This document shows, in pieces, positions 1 to 9,449 of a stretch of DNA of 64,000 nucleotides. Below the pieces are notes generated by a model. That model was given only the letters and a program-made list of their open reading frames with translations, was not told where the DNA came from and did no database searches. A program made the translations under genes and the position numbers. Numbering within the stretch: the first letter of the stretch is position 1; each line of letters opens with the position of its first letter. Origin of the DNA: Anisakis pegreffii (lineage: Eukaryota > Nematoda > Chromadorea > Rhabditida > Anisakidae); contig JAPYMA010000440.1 of the NCBI GenBank assembly GCA_035041965.1, forward strand, positions 1-64,000, in the 5' to 3' direction.

Positions 1-2
1 TC

Positions 3-95
3 ACAGTTAAATATTTATTGCCCGCCTCATTTTTACCAAGTCTAATGATTTTTGTTGGAACAGCAACTGCACTTATTGCGACTGTCATCATATAG
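3..95 (+). CDS. 3' end of a membrane protein gene (partial)
   Basis: The frame is open from the left edge and ends at a TAG at 93-95. It encodes about 30 residues. The last 20 or so are strongly hydrophobic and small-residue rich (FLPSLMIFVGTATALIATVI), which suggests a C-terminal transmembrane helix. The rest of the gene lies outside the window, so the family cannot be identified. A chance open frame of this length is possible; the hydrophobic run ending exactly at a stop is the only support. Confidence 0.35.
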   Translation, partial: TVKYLLPASFLPSLMIFVGTATALIATVII

Positions 96-1555
96 GATCA
101 TGCAAAGCAGCTAAGTTGTTGGTTTTGCCTATCTTTCACCTTATCATTCATTTATACCTCTCTATTCGGTATTACTTGGTACCGAAAGTTTCTTCCTTTC
201 AAGAAAGTTATCCAGTTTTGATTTCATGCAAGAACCTCTCGAATTGTTCTTGTGAGAGGTTGTATCAATGTATCTTCAGTATAACAGTTATAGTAACTAC
301 GGTAAACTAAAATCCCAAAGATTTTCTTCATTATTTAGTTCAGCATAGCAACGCTTGCTTGTTTTGATGTAAGTGAAGGATTTTCATGTGGAAGTCTGTT
401 TAGAATTTTATGCAATCCCCATTGCTAACAATAACTGTATCTGATTTACGCGAACTTCAATCTGTAAGTTTTCATTTTTGGTATAATCTCATAATGAGTA
501 CATGAGATGCTGCACTTTCCGTACGATATCATACCATCTACTGGTGTCACTTCGTTTGCTACACTGCAGTTTCACGGGTTATAGAGATTTGCGCTTGCTT
601 CGCTTTTCATCCAAGACAATTCGTCTGTATCGCAGCCGAATTACACTACCTCATCACATTGTCGTATTTGTTTTGGGTAACATTCAGATGAATTTTCATT
701 CGGTTACATCTCATGTTTTTAGCTGTCTAGCTAAGCAGTTATTGTGAATTGTAATGCCGTGCGATGTCTTGATACTATACGAAAGGATGATTTGTCAGCT
801 CTTTTTGCTGGTTTTCGATAGAGCTTTCACTGCCGTTAGTTGCTAATCAAATCCGTTAGATGTTCAGTGTCAGATGTTGGTAGCATAAAAATTGCATAAC
901 TTTCAACAATATTTTGCAATATCGCTAGCAGTCCAGTACAAGCAACGCAGCTCTCTGATCCAGCCGTCAAAATGTATCATGTCGACCCATATTTTAGAGC
1001 GCATTCTATCCAGAAATGAATATTGTATCGAGATCGTTTAAAATGTTTCGGCTAACGTCACTTCAGCAGTCTAGTGAACATCTGTGAATCATGAATTTTA
1101 AGCAAACAAACTAAGAGTAAATCATATTACATTCATATGCTGTGTTTCCTCTATTGAATCCAGTCTGTTTACTTCCGCAATCATTTGATAATTTTTTCAA
1201 AATTTCAACAAAAACCAAAACTTTTTTCACTCATCAATTATGAAATCATTCTTGAACGTTTTTGAATGATCGATGATCATCTATTCCACTTTGGCACTGG
1301 CAAAACTTCATTACTGTTAGCTTGCTATCCAGTACATTCCTAGAAATCCAACAGTGGGATGGCACTGGTCAGTAAATGTGCTTGTTGGTTCTTGAACAAG
1401 ACAATTTGTCCTTCTGTCAGTGTCGATCGATCTCTGTTTTAAGCCTTCCAAGCTGCTGTTCATATCTTCGTGGAATCATCGTATTTGTACAGATCGAGAA
1501 TTAATAAGGAATTGTACATTGGACGTTCACAATGAGCAGTTGCAGCAGATACAAT
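96..1555. other. AT-rich stretch, no gene resolved
   Basis: Two open frames (116-310 and 502-747, plus strand) have no splice context or recognisable protein features and look like chance. I see no repeat or RNA gene here. It is probably 3' UTR of the left-hand gene plus intergenic DNA. Confidence 0.3.
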
Positions 1556-1610
1556 AGACATAATTCAACAACAAACAGTACAGTTTTCAGAAATAAGCTC
1601 ACGAAACACG

Positions 1611-2620
1611 ATGTTAACTGCTCAGCCTCAAGCCATCACAAATAACATACTTGGCAAACGGAAGAGTCCATCGAGTGGTCATGAAACACCCAGACGTATG
1701 GGCAGTCTGTTTGCTCTTCGCCAAGAACTCGCCTCAATAATGGGCGAAAAGCAAAAGGCACTGTACTAAATGAATTCTTAGTTCATATTTGGGGAGAAAT
1801 AGTGGGTCCTATTTGAAATTTGCTTCAATCGAATCCACTATGATCTTCTCGGTTCGCTGAAAGCTCATTTTGGGGTGAAAAAATCTCGAAGATATCGTGA
1901 AGAACACCAATATAACCATATGAAACATATAGCGTTTAGCATAATGTCTTAGTTGCTATTGTGCTGTTCAAGTTGGTAATCATGATAACGTTCATGTCTA
2001 GCAGCGAAGGATTTCATCCAGCCTTGGATCTTGATTCCTCGTTTTGCTGTCATTTTCTCATTTGAGTTACAAATATAATATTCGATGAGGTACAAAGGTG
2101 TATTTTTCAAAAAAAGAAGAAAAGCAGTTAATGTGTGAGATTTACACTGAATCTGATAGAGTGCTTAATAGTTTCAGTGGTTGGACGCTCAACGAAAATC
2201 CAGTCTATTGGTCAGTCCGTATCGAATTGATGAACGCAATGTGATGCCAAAGTGAGTGATGACTACGGTAGTCTCTGCATTCGTCAACTTCATAATACCA
2301 TAGACTCTCTCTCCCTCAGTCAAGATACAGAACGGAGTAAAGTGCATGAAATCACTTAAGTAAACTGAATGATTCAATCAATTTGACATTAAGTACTATT
2401 TTTCATGGATTTCCAAATCACTCGCTTCGAAAATTTTGTATTTTTGCAGGTTTGCAGATCTCTTTCGAGCGGTCATTCAAACGCCAGTACCCCAGAACAA
2501 CAGCAAGCGCAGTTGACACTCATCGAACAAATTGTTCAAGAGCATGTTGCAGTTTGGGATCCGCTACCATTCCAGCGCAATGCACCAGCTTTAATGTCAA
2601 GAATTCATAACTTCTCATGA
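1611..2620 (+). CDS. Probable multi-exon gene, possibly SAGA Tad1/TADA1-like
   Basis: Several exon-like blocks lie in order. The first follows a TTTTCAG acceptor and starts at ATG 1611. It runs through a basic linker into MGSLFALRQELASIMGEKQK and closes at 1769. The second (1803-1952) contains FEICFNRIHYDLLGSLKAHF. The third (2178-2251) follows TTTCAG and ends in a good GTGAGT donor. The fourth starts at 2450 after TTTGCAG, and the phase of the third exon selects a frame reading FADLFRAVIQTP. The pattern of helix, W/F-rich segment and LL-x-LKAH is reminiscent of the Tad1 domain of the SAGA subunit Hfi1/TADA1, but this rests on memory of the motif only. Joining exons 1 and 2 needs a GC-AG intron (from 1758) or another donor. 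The 3' end is unresolved. Confidence 0.4.
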
Positions 2621-2692
2621 GATTCACAATTCATTGCTGCACCCAATAAAGTCATGATTACCCAATGTGCTCATAGCCGTATCTCATAATGA

Positions 2693-3156
2693 ATGTTTCT
2701 GCTGTGTGAAGACTCCAAATGCGAAGGTTCCAATTTCAGGTCGATAATTATAGAATGGCCTAAAATGATCACAGGTTTGAGTAGCAGTTCAAAGAGTGGC
2801 GAAGGCGATGAAGCGATCGAAGTGGATCATGCACCACTCATTCACAGAGCACGAAATGTTGTCAAATGTCGAACCTCACATCCCATAATGCGTGTCAGGT
2901 AGTACTCGCTTGCACCGTCAAAACGCAAGCGGATCGGCTTCTACCAGTCTCTATGAAACTAAGAAACTCCTCAAGAACCATCATTAGGTCTCAGTCTTTC
3001 GAAATAGTTGAGTTGACGATGAAGAGAAGAATCCGAAATGATTTATATGATGCCATATGTTCATATGATTCAAATTCATTAAGTAATAATCCGAGTGACA
3101 CAATGAGCAGAAATATATCCGTTGGGTTTGATGTATTGCTCATAGAGAACGGCTGA
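2693..3156 (+). CDS. Further exon candidates of the upstream gene, unresolved
   Basis: After a CCAATTTCAG acceptor (near 2741) an open frame reads IEWPKMITGLSSSSKSGEGD and continues to a GTCAG/GTAG boundary near 2899. A second frame through 2866-3156, and an alternative ending in KKLLKNHH, overlap it. Codon choice and low repeat content fit coding sequence. I could not build a phase-consistent join to the exon at 2450, so this could be a separate gene or alternative exons. No domain is recognised. Confidence 0.25.
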
Positions 3157-3439
3157 ATCGCAAGGCGGAGTAAACCGGTAGTACATGAAGACTAAATTTT
3201 TTCACGTTATAAGTGCATTTGAATAATTTTTATCTGTTGCTGGTTTATTTCGATATTGCAAGTATGCAAGATGTTTTTTTCTGAAAGCATTCGCACTTCA
3301 TTTTTTGCAGTTTTAAGCAGAATTTTTTTAGCTTAATAATTCTAAACTATTTATGTCTACACATCCAAATATGTTCAGCCACCACACAGACAAAACATAA
3401 ACGCCAATTCTGAAACTATGATTTCAACGCCTTTCTTGT

Positions 3440-4087
3440 CCGTTCACCATATTACCTGGATTACCTGGATTGGCCAGGCTATCAAACGTTTGTAACATTG
3501 CTGGCCACAATGCGTTTCCATTCGGTCCTTGATCTTGCTTTCCTTTGCCAGGTGTTACCCAATTTCTTTGTAATATCGTCTTTCCATCTTACTGGAGGTC
3601 CCCCGAGTGGTCTTTTTATTCCTCTTGGGTACCACTCTGCAACTGCTCGAGTCCATCTGCCATCATTCATTCTTGCTACGTGGCCTGCCCAACGTAGCTT
3701 TCTTTTCCTGTACTCTGCGATCACGTCCCTTACTCCACTTCTTCGGCGAATCTCCTCGCATCGGATGTGTTCCCGCAACGATATTCCTAACATACATCTC
3801 TCCATCGCTCTTTGTGTTGTTATTAGGCGTTGTTCTTCCCTCTTTGTTGTGGCCCACGTTTCACTTCCGTATAATAACGCTGGTAAAACGGTGCTATCAA
3901 AGAGGTGAGCGCGGAGGGATTTGCCTATTTTCTCTTTCAGTACATCTTTGATCGAGTTGAATGCCTTCCATCCTGATCTTATCCTTCTTCCAATTTCAGT
4001 TTTCATATCTCGGCTCATATTTACCATTTGCCCTAAGTAAGCGTATTCTGTCACTTCTTCGATTTCATCGTCGCCCGTTCACCATAT
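3440..4087 (-). mobile_element. 5'-truncated RTE-type non-LTR retrotransposon with target duplication
   Basis: The insert at 3453-4074 is flanked by a 13-bp direct repeat, CCGTTCACCATAT, at 3440-3452 and 4075-4087. The minus strand is open from the 5' truncation point to a stop at 3482-3484. It encodes about 198 residues of the region C-terminal to the reverse transcriptase. Landmarks are YLGQMVNMSRDMKTEIGRRI, LPALLYGSETWATTKREEQR and LRWAGHVARMNDGRWTRAVA, typical of RTE-class elements of nematodes and other animals. The endonuclease and catalytic RT core are missing. The 3' end carries a short CCAGGTAAT repeat before the target duplication, as expected for target-primed insertion. The intact frame and recognisable flanks suggest a fairly recent insertion. 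Confidence 0.88.
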
Positions 4088-4198
4088 ACATTTAACAAAG
4101 GTTAATTCGAGTGATTTGTCTTAAGAAAAAGTCTTTGAATATGTTTGGTCGTGGTGCTGTTCTTTCAGCATTGATTTCGACCGAAAAAGGCAATCAAA

Positions 4199-4435
4199 GT
4201 GTTCCTTTCAGAATTTAATTTCCGAAATCTTCTAGCTAGGTTTGGATCTATTCGAACAGTTTCACACTGCTTACATCGGTTTGCTTGTGGAAACCCAGTT
4301 CAACAGTTGCTGGTGATGATGCTTTGTAGACTAGACGCTTTGATGAGGCATGAATTCAAAATTAAATCGTTTATGAATGACGATTCTGTGTTATCTGATT
4401 CAGATCTGTTTACCTCGTCGCCTCCAATAGCATAA
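4199..4435 (+). CDS. Possible last exon, unknown protein
   Basis: A CCTTTCAG acceptor at about 4203-4210 precedes a 75-codon open frame. It includes QQLLVMMLCRLDALMRHEFK and ends in a Ser/Asp-rich tail, SVLSDSDLFTSSPPIA, before a TAA. It could be the terminal exon of the gene at 1.6-3.2 kb, which would place the RTE insertion in an intron. This is inference from strand and order only. Confidence 0.3.
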   Translation: MFLSEFNFRNLLARFGSIRTVSHCLHRFACGNPVQQLLVMMLCRLDALMRHEFKIKSFMNDDSVLSDSDLFTSSPPIA

Positions 4436-4439
4436 ACTT

Positions 4440-5320
4440 CGTTTTCGCAATTATTACATCATGCTAGATCATGTGACCAGTTCATTATCAATCACACTGA
4501 TTTCGTAATTCTTGAACATCCGGCGAAAACAAAAATCCAAATAAGAGTCACAAACAGTCACAGTATTGCAACAGTGGTTAATCGCGCATGTTTTCATAAC
4601 GAATCCTCTGTTTGCTGCGCTATTGTTGTGTTTCTATAGCACTTTTCTATCGTTTCGCATGAATTTTAAACATGTTTTATGATAATAAGTATCGCTTTCG
4701 ATCTTTGGCTGAGAATGTCTTTGATCAATTTGTCAAGCATTTAGTAATTTCCAATCTTTTGATTCACTTTGGCGATGAATGAATCTCAAGTCCGACTGAC
4801 ACGCTATCTTTCGCTAGATTATCACGATTAAAAGATTCCTAGAATATTGTAGACTGTTTTTTTTAGGTTCTGGATGAGCTATTTATGATTGACGTTCATT
4901 CCCATCATATTCTCAACTTCTTATCATAACTAAAGACTATCGGATAAAAATTTTGTGCTCATTTTTTTTACAAACAGACATTATTAATGAAGTTGGCGCC
5001 TCAGTGAACCTAAAATAGCATTCTTTAGGAGTTATCATTATGATTGACGACCTATCATTATGATTAATACAGTGATAATTTCGTCAACTGTAAAATCTTG
5101 CGGACAATTCCCACTAGCCAATCTATCGGCTTAACACTTTTTGCGAGACAAACAGTGAAAAAGTGACCGATGGAATGTGGACTGACCAAACCTAGAGTTT
5201 CGAATATCCAACGCAGTCAGAACATCTTTTTTAACAATGTATCATCTTCACGAAGTCTTGTTCAAGCCAGACATTGTTTATGCATTTTATTAGAGTAACA
5301 TCAAACTGGCCACTCCAATT
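4440..5320. other. Intergenic AT-rich sequence
   Basis: No supported coding sequence is present. A short direct repeat, TATCATTATGATT, occurs twice around 5033-5070. The region ends at the promoter of the secreted-protein gene that starts at 5391. Confidence 0.4.
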
Positions 5321-5323
5321 CTC

Positions 5324-5331
5324 TATATAAA
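5324..5331 (+). promoter_or_regulatory. TATA box of the C_tripleX gene
   Basis: TATATAAA lies 67 bp before the ATG at 5391, inside CTCTATATAAATC. The spacing leaves room for a start site and a short 5' UTR. Confidence 0.55.
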
Positions 5332-5390
5332 TCACAAAGATTGCACTGTCCAATATCGACATCGTCCAACACCACATCATCCTCTCCAAG

Positions 5391-6751
5391 ATGAACACAA
5401 CTCTTATCGTTCTCTTTATATTACCTAATCTGTTCAGCATCGTTTCAACTCAGGTATTGGGAATATCCGTTTATTTGCGTCGATAGATATCACTGCCCTT
5501 GCCAAAAATCACTCACGCTTCATTCCTCTTTATCTCAATCCTTCATCACATTAGTATGATCAGAAATTGTTAGTTTGGATAGCATGGAAGCAAAGTCTTC
5601 AATCTATTGAAGATTCATCTACTATCACACAGTCAAATCGCTATGCACCTCATCAAAGTGAATTCGATTCAAATAATTCATCACTTTTACAATTTGACTT
5701 ATATTGTAACTCTAGCGCTGTTAAATGTACAGTTTGTTTCAGCAATATCAAATTCAGCAGCAGAATCCATCATGCGTCAGTAGATGTACGCAACAATGCG
5801 TTCAGAATCAGATAGAACAATGTCAAAAATACTGTCAACGATCATGGTTTGTTATGAATGTGATTATTCATGTGATCCTAATCGACAGTTAATTTGCCTC
5901 TATAGTCTTAGATTTGGATTCGTTTTTGCATTTTGAGGAACTATTCCTGGTCATGCATTCAGTTCATTTGCAGTGGAATTTCAACAAGCCAGCAATCATG
6001 GTATTATGGAACATCCGAATGGAAGAACGGTCCTGTTCCGGCAGAACTTTCATATAATCCACCCACCCAGGCTGGTGGGATCACTGATACTCAATCACAA
6101 TCATATCAGATAACTGGAGGAAGTAATGGAGTAATAAGAGACATTTACGGTAATGCAGTTTGTGTTAAAGTTTGCATGCCATCTTGCAGACCGCAATGTA
6201 TCGCCAACCCACCGGTTATACCCGAACCTCTTCCAATTGTTCCTGAACCTCTGCCTGTTCCATTTGCCCCAAAACCTGTCGTATCACAACCGAGAATCTG
6301 CGTCCCAGTGTGTATGCCCACCTGCAGTCAACAGTGCATCAATAATCAACCACAACCTTCACCTGTCGTGCCTCAACCTGTTCCTTTTGTACCTGAACCA
6401 GTTCCGGTCGTTCCTCAACCTATGCCTATTCCAGTTTCCCCAAGACCTGTCGTATCACAACCGAGAATCTGCATCCCAGTGTGTATGCCCACCTGCAGTC
6501 AACAGTGCATCAATAATCAACCACAACCTTCACCTGTCGTGCCTCAACCTGCTCCTCTTATACCTGAATCTGTTCCTCTTGTACCTGAACCTGTTCCAAT
6601 TGTTCCTCAACCTCTGCCTGCTCCAATTATTTCTCAGCCTATGCCACGAACTGGTGTGCCACAACCAAGGATCTGTATTGCAGTTTGCATGCCCACATGC
6701 AGTGAGCAATGCATTATCAGCCAATTAAACCATCCACCGTACAATCGTTGA
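5391..6751 (+). CDS. Secreted C_tripleX / proline-rich repeat protein
   Basis: This is a complete three-exon model of 314 residues: exons 5391-5453, 5743-5846 and 5974-6751, all with GT/AG boundaries and matching phases. Exon 1 encodes exactly a signal peptide, MNTTLIVLFILPNLFSIVST. Exon 2 carries a Q/N-rich piece with CVSRCTQQC and CQKYC. Exon 3 holds four copies of C-x3-C-x3-C-x3-C (CVKVCMPSCRPQC, CVPVCMPTCSQQC, CIPVCMPTCSQQC, CIAVCMPTCSEQC). They are separated by tandem PVVPQPVPFVPEP-type proline spacers of about 50 residues. The C-x3-C-x3-C motif is the Pfam C_tripleX repeat, best known from Caenorhabditis proteins of unknown function. The protein is likely extracellular or cuticular with a disulfide-linked fold. 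The second and third spacer-plus-motif units are nearly identical at DNA level, showing recent internal duplication. Confidence 0.9.
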
Positions 6752-7024
6752 AGCCGAGGCAATCTACTTGTTCAGATTACGTTATGATCCGATCGATCAC
6801 TTGCACACCAATGCCTGTCACCATACATTCAATGTCAGCACATTCGCATTCTCTTGATTAATGATATATCGGCTCAAATGACATTCGGCGCCCTCAAATA
6901 TTTTGCAAACAATTTTTTGAACATTTCTTGCTAAACGAAGCAACCAATATAAGCTTGTTCTCCTTGTATTGTTTTGTATATATGGTGCTCTTGAACTTCC
7001 TCATTAACTGTTTGTGTTTTCCTC

Positions 7025-7030
7025 AATAAA
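7025..7030 (+). terminator. Candidate poly(A) signal
   Basis: AATAAA lies 274 bp after the stop of the C_tripleX gene. It is the first canonical hexamer I noticed downstream; cleavage would follow within about 30 bp. Confidence 0.4.
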
Positions 7031-7092
7031 CTTCTGATGTGTCTTTTTTTTCATACAGATTAATTCAACTTGGCGATAAACACTGATCTTAG

Positions 7093-7407
7093 TTGTGTGA
7101 TACAATCACAGCAGGACGTCTTGACTATGAGTTTTTCGCCCCCAACTGCGACGCAAATAATCGTGGTAAAACCAGAACCTGCACTGCGGCTGAATTCTCC
7201 CAGACTTATCGGCACCAGTCTACAACTGTTGCTGCTATGAGTGTCCTAGATTCGTTGAAACGACGCATACTTACAGCTGGTCGACCCGTTCAGCGTATCC
7301 AATGTGACAACCGAAAACAGGATAACATGAGTAATTTTGGAAAGAGTATCTTGAAAACGAAATCGAATCAAGCCAGCTGCATTCATTCCGGTTCAACTCA
7401 AAATTAG
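7093..7407 (+). CDS. Unassigned open frame in a GC-richer patch
   Basis: The frame starts at TTG rather than ATG and has about 104 codons. The segment is GC-richer than its surroundings, and a second frame is also open here (from ATG, reading MSFSPPTATQIIVVKPEPAL). The reading frame is therefore ambiguous. No domain is recognised. It may be an exon or non-coding conserved sequence. Confidence 0.2.
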   Translation: MCDTITAGRLDYEFFAPNCDANNRGKTRTCTAAEFSQTYRHQSTTVAAMSVLDSLKRRILTAGRPVQRIQCDNRKQDNMSNFGKSILKTKSNQASCIHSGSTQN

Positions 7408-8146
7408 TTTGAAGTCAAGTCAAGCTATTGTTAGATGAAGCTTAACTCAGATCTTGCCTCCGTCTAAACAAGATATGAGATCAATCCGAGGAATGCCAAC
7501 TGACTTTCAATTCCTCCAGTTACCAGCTGGGTGCTCGAATGATTATGTTTAAGAAAATCCCATGATGATACCCCGAAAATGTTACCTCAAAACAAATGCT
7601 TAAACTCTTTCTAAGCCTGAGAAGACGTTGTGCTAACAGTCAAGAGAAAATTCGAGTCTCCCTGCACAGATCAAACCGCAGTTATCCAGTTCAACCCTAG
7701 CCCGGGTTGTAAGCTCTCGAAAGTGGTCAATTATTAATAACACAATTGATGATATAAAATCTGATGCTAATTAAATATCTCCCTTTTAAGAAACTAAAGA
7801 ACCCATAATGCTTCATATTCCACATTCTTCAGCATCTCAGAAGCTGTTTCACTTCAAAAAGTAAATGAAATTCGGGGATACGCCAATCAAACAAACTTCA
7901 AAATCAGAGAGGATGTTATCGATCGAAGGTGTTATCACATGAATTATGATCATAAAAACTAAGTGGACACCTGAGTTGCACGTTCTCTGTACAGTAACAG
8001 TAGTTATGACAGAAATTTATTCATGACACTAAAATGCCGCGAAATTCATCAAAAAATTGATGAGTTGTCTTTCACGATTGTCTCCTTAACATTGACGCCA
8101 TAATACTTATTTCTGCACGACCGCAGCTGACGGAAGAGACGACTTT
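7408..8146. other. Intergenic, nothing recognised
   Basis: AT-rich sequence without supported coding, repeats or RNA genes. Confidence 0.35.
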
Positions 8147-8341
8147 TTATAGAGTAGTTATCCAACCGGTAACTTGCATCTTCTGGTCAGCGTTCTTGTT
8201 TGATGAACCAGCATTCTTATTTGCCAAACTTGCGCTCCAGGCACTTCCTGAAGATCCCCCAAAACTTCCTTTCGGTGAGCTGCTCCAACCGGCATCTGAA
8301 GATCCACCCCATCCTCCTGCTGCATCATTTGATTCCGCATC
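8147..8341 (-). CDS. Last exon of a Gly/Ser/Trp-rich protein
   Basis: On the minus strand a CATTGTAG acceptor precedes an open frame reading ESNDAAGGWGGSSDAGWSSS. It continues with two further Gly/Ser/Trp units and an NKNAGSSNKNAD near-repeat, and stops at 8147-8149. The composition suggests a low-complexity, possibly secreted tail. The same frame stays open upstream to 8476 with Cys-rich content, so the true 5' boundary is uncertain. The function is unknown. Confidence 0.4.
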   Translation of the reverse strand, partial: DAESNDAAGGWGGSSDAGWSSSPKGSFGGSSGSAWSASLANKNAGSSNKNADQKMQVTGWITTL

Positions 8342-8761
8342 TACAATGAATGTTTGATAGAAACAGCATCTTAATGGTATCATCATGGGTAAGCGTGGAA
8401 CACTTTCCTGGCACTCCTGGCACTTCCTGGCCCACTCCGGTATGAACTTACTAATCGCAACGCCAGATAATCGCACTGACGATCAATATACTATGAAACA
8501 TGTTTAAGAAGGAGTTTCTTACGAAGTCATTATCAATTGAGCCAATATTACAATCCACTGATCGCAAATCGCTCGATAATGCTGGCTTCAGCGAATTGCA
8601 AGAAAAACGAAGGGGAATCAGTTCAGATTCATCGGGAATGTTTTCAATTTCAAACAATTTTTAGGCAAATAGCTGGCAAACTTATTCTGACGCAACGTGA
8701 GGGAACATCAGCTACGAAGAGTCAAGATCAGAACGGAGCGATCGTGAACGCCGACGGAAAT

Positions 8762-8945
8762 AAAGTTCAGAAAATAAAGTTCAAAATCGCGACTCGAACC
8801 TTGGTCGCTCTACGAAAACTCACACCGCTACCACTGCGCCACGAAGCACCTGACAACTTTTTTGCCTAAGAAATAAACAAAAATGGATTTTGAAAAAACT
8901 GCCAACTCTCTTCCCCTCTCCTCTTTTACTAATTTCGAAAATAGC
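8762..8945 (-). repeat. tRNA-derived SINE-like element, copy 1
   Basis: The minus strand contains an A-box-like TGGCGCAGTGGTAGCG and, about 30 bp on, a B-box-like GGTTCGAGTC, the internal pol III promoter pattern. The D-stem partly pairs, but anticodon and T stems do not, so it is not a functional tRNA. Beyond it the element shares a body with copy 2, including a CTGCCAACTCTCTTCCCC segment followed by AATTTCGAAAA. Confidence 0.6.
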
Positions 8946-9054
8946 GAGCCCCGCTGAATAATTTTTAAAAAGATGCAGCATACACCTTCAGAAACTCAAA
9001 GTTTGACGTGAAGTAGAATATAAAAAGAAATCGTCAAAATTTTAAAAAATAAAA

Positions 9055-9215
9055 TACGAACTCTGACCTGCCAGATTGCATAGGACTACCACCGCGTTCA
9101 GACGCACCTGCAATAATTGCTTGCTATGAAAAAGGCAAAAAATGACTTTGAAAATAACTGCCGGCTCTCTTCCCCTTTCTTTATTTTGCAATTTCGAAAA
9201 AAAATTTGTTAACAA
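9055..9215 (-). repeat. tRNA-derived SINE-like element, copy 2
   Basis: This is a direct, diverged copy of the element at 8762-8945. It has CTGAACGCGGTGGTAG in place of the A-box segment and a degenerate B box. It then shares the CTGCCGGCTCTCTTCCCC body and the AATTTCGAAAAA segment. Both copies sit upstream of the two-module gene. Confidence 0.55.
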
Positions 9216-9361
9216 TCTAACTGCATTTCTGATGGATGGAGCAAATTGCAATAGAAGTTGAAAATTCAAGAGGCACGAACTAACTTGTAGTCAAATTCTA
9301 GTGTTAATTATGATATGCATTTTATATGAGCATTTTGCAATGAATTTGCTTAAAAAACGTC

Positions 9362-9370
9362 TATAAAAAG
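9362..9370 (+). promoter_or_regulatory. TATA box of the two-module gene
   Basis: TATAAAAAG lies 88 bp before the ATG at 9450, in the context GTCTATAAAAAGG. It implies a start site near 9390-9395 and a short leader. Confidence 0.6.
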
Positions 9371-9449
9371 GAACTGTTTCCAACCATTATTCACTGTGGT
9401 TTTAGCACAGTAGGTGCTTTGTTAGGAAGAGTTCTTGTTTGGTGCAACG

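Noticed and set aside
3498..3951. Plus-strand frames of 114-136 residues
   Set aside because: They are antisense shadows of the RTE reverse-transcriptase tail.
6153..6728. Second plus-strand frame (191 residues) over the Cys/Pro gene
   Set aside because: A frame-shifted shadow of the repeat; the other frame has a signal peptide, matching splice phases and C-x3-C motifs.
8795..8860. tRNA gene on the minus strand
   Set aside because: A and B boxes are visible, but anticodon and T stems do not pair and a related degenerate copy lies next to it, so a SINE remnant is more likely.
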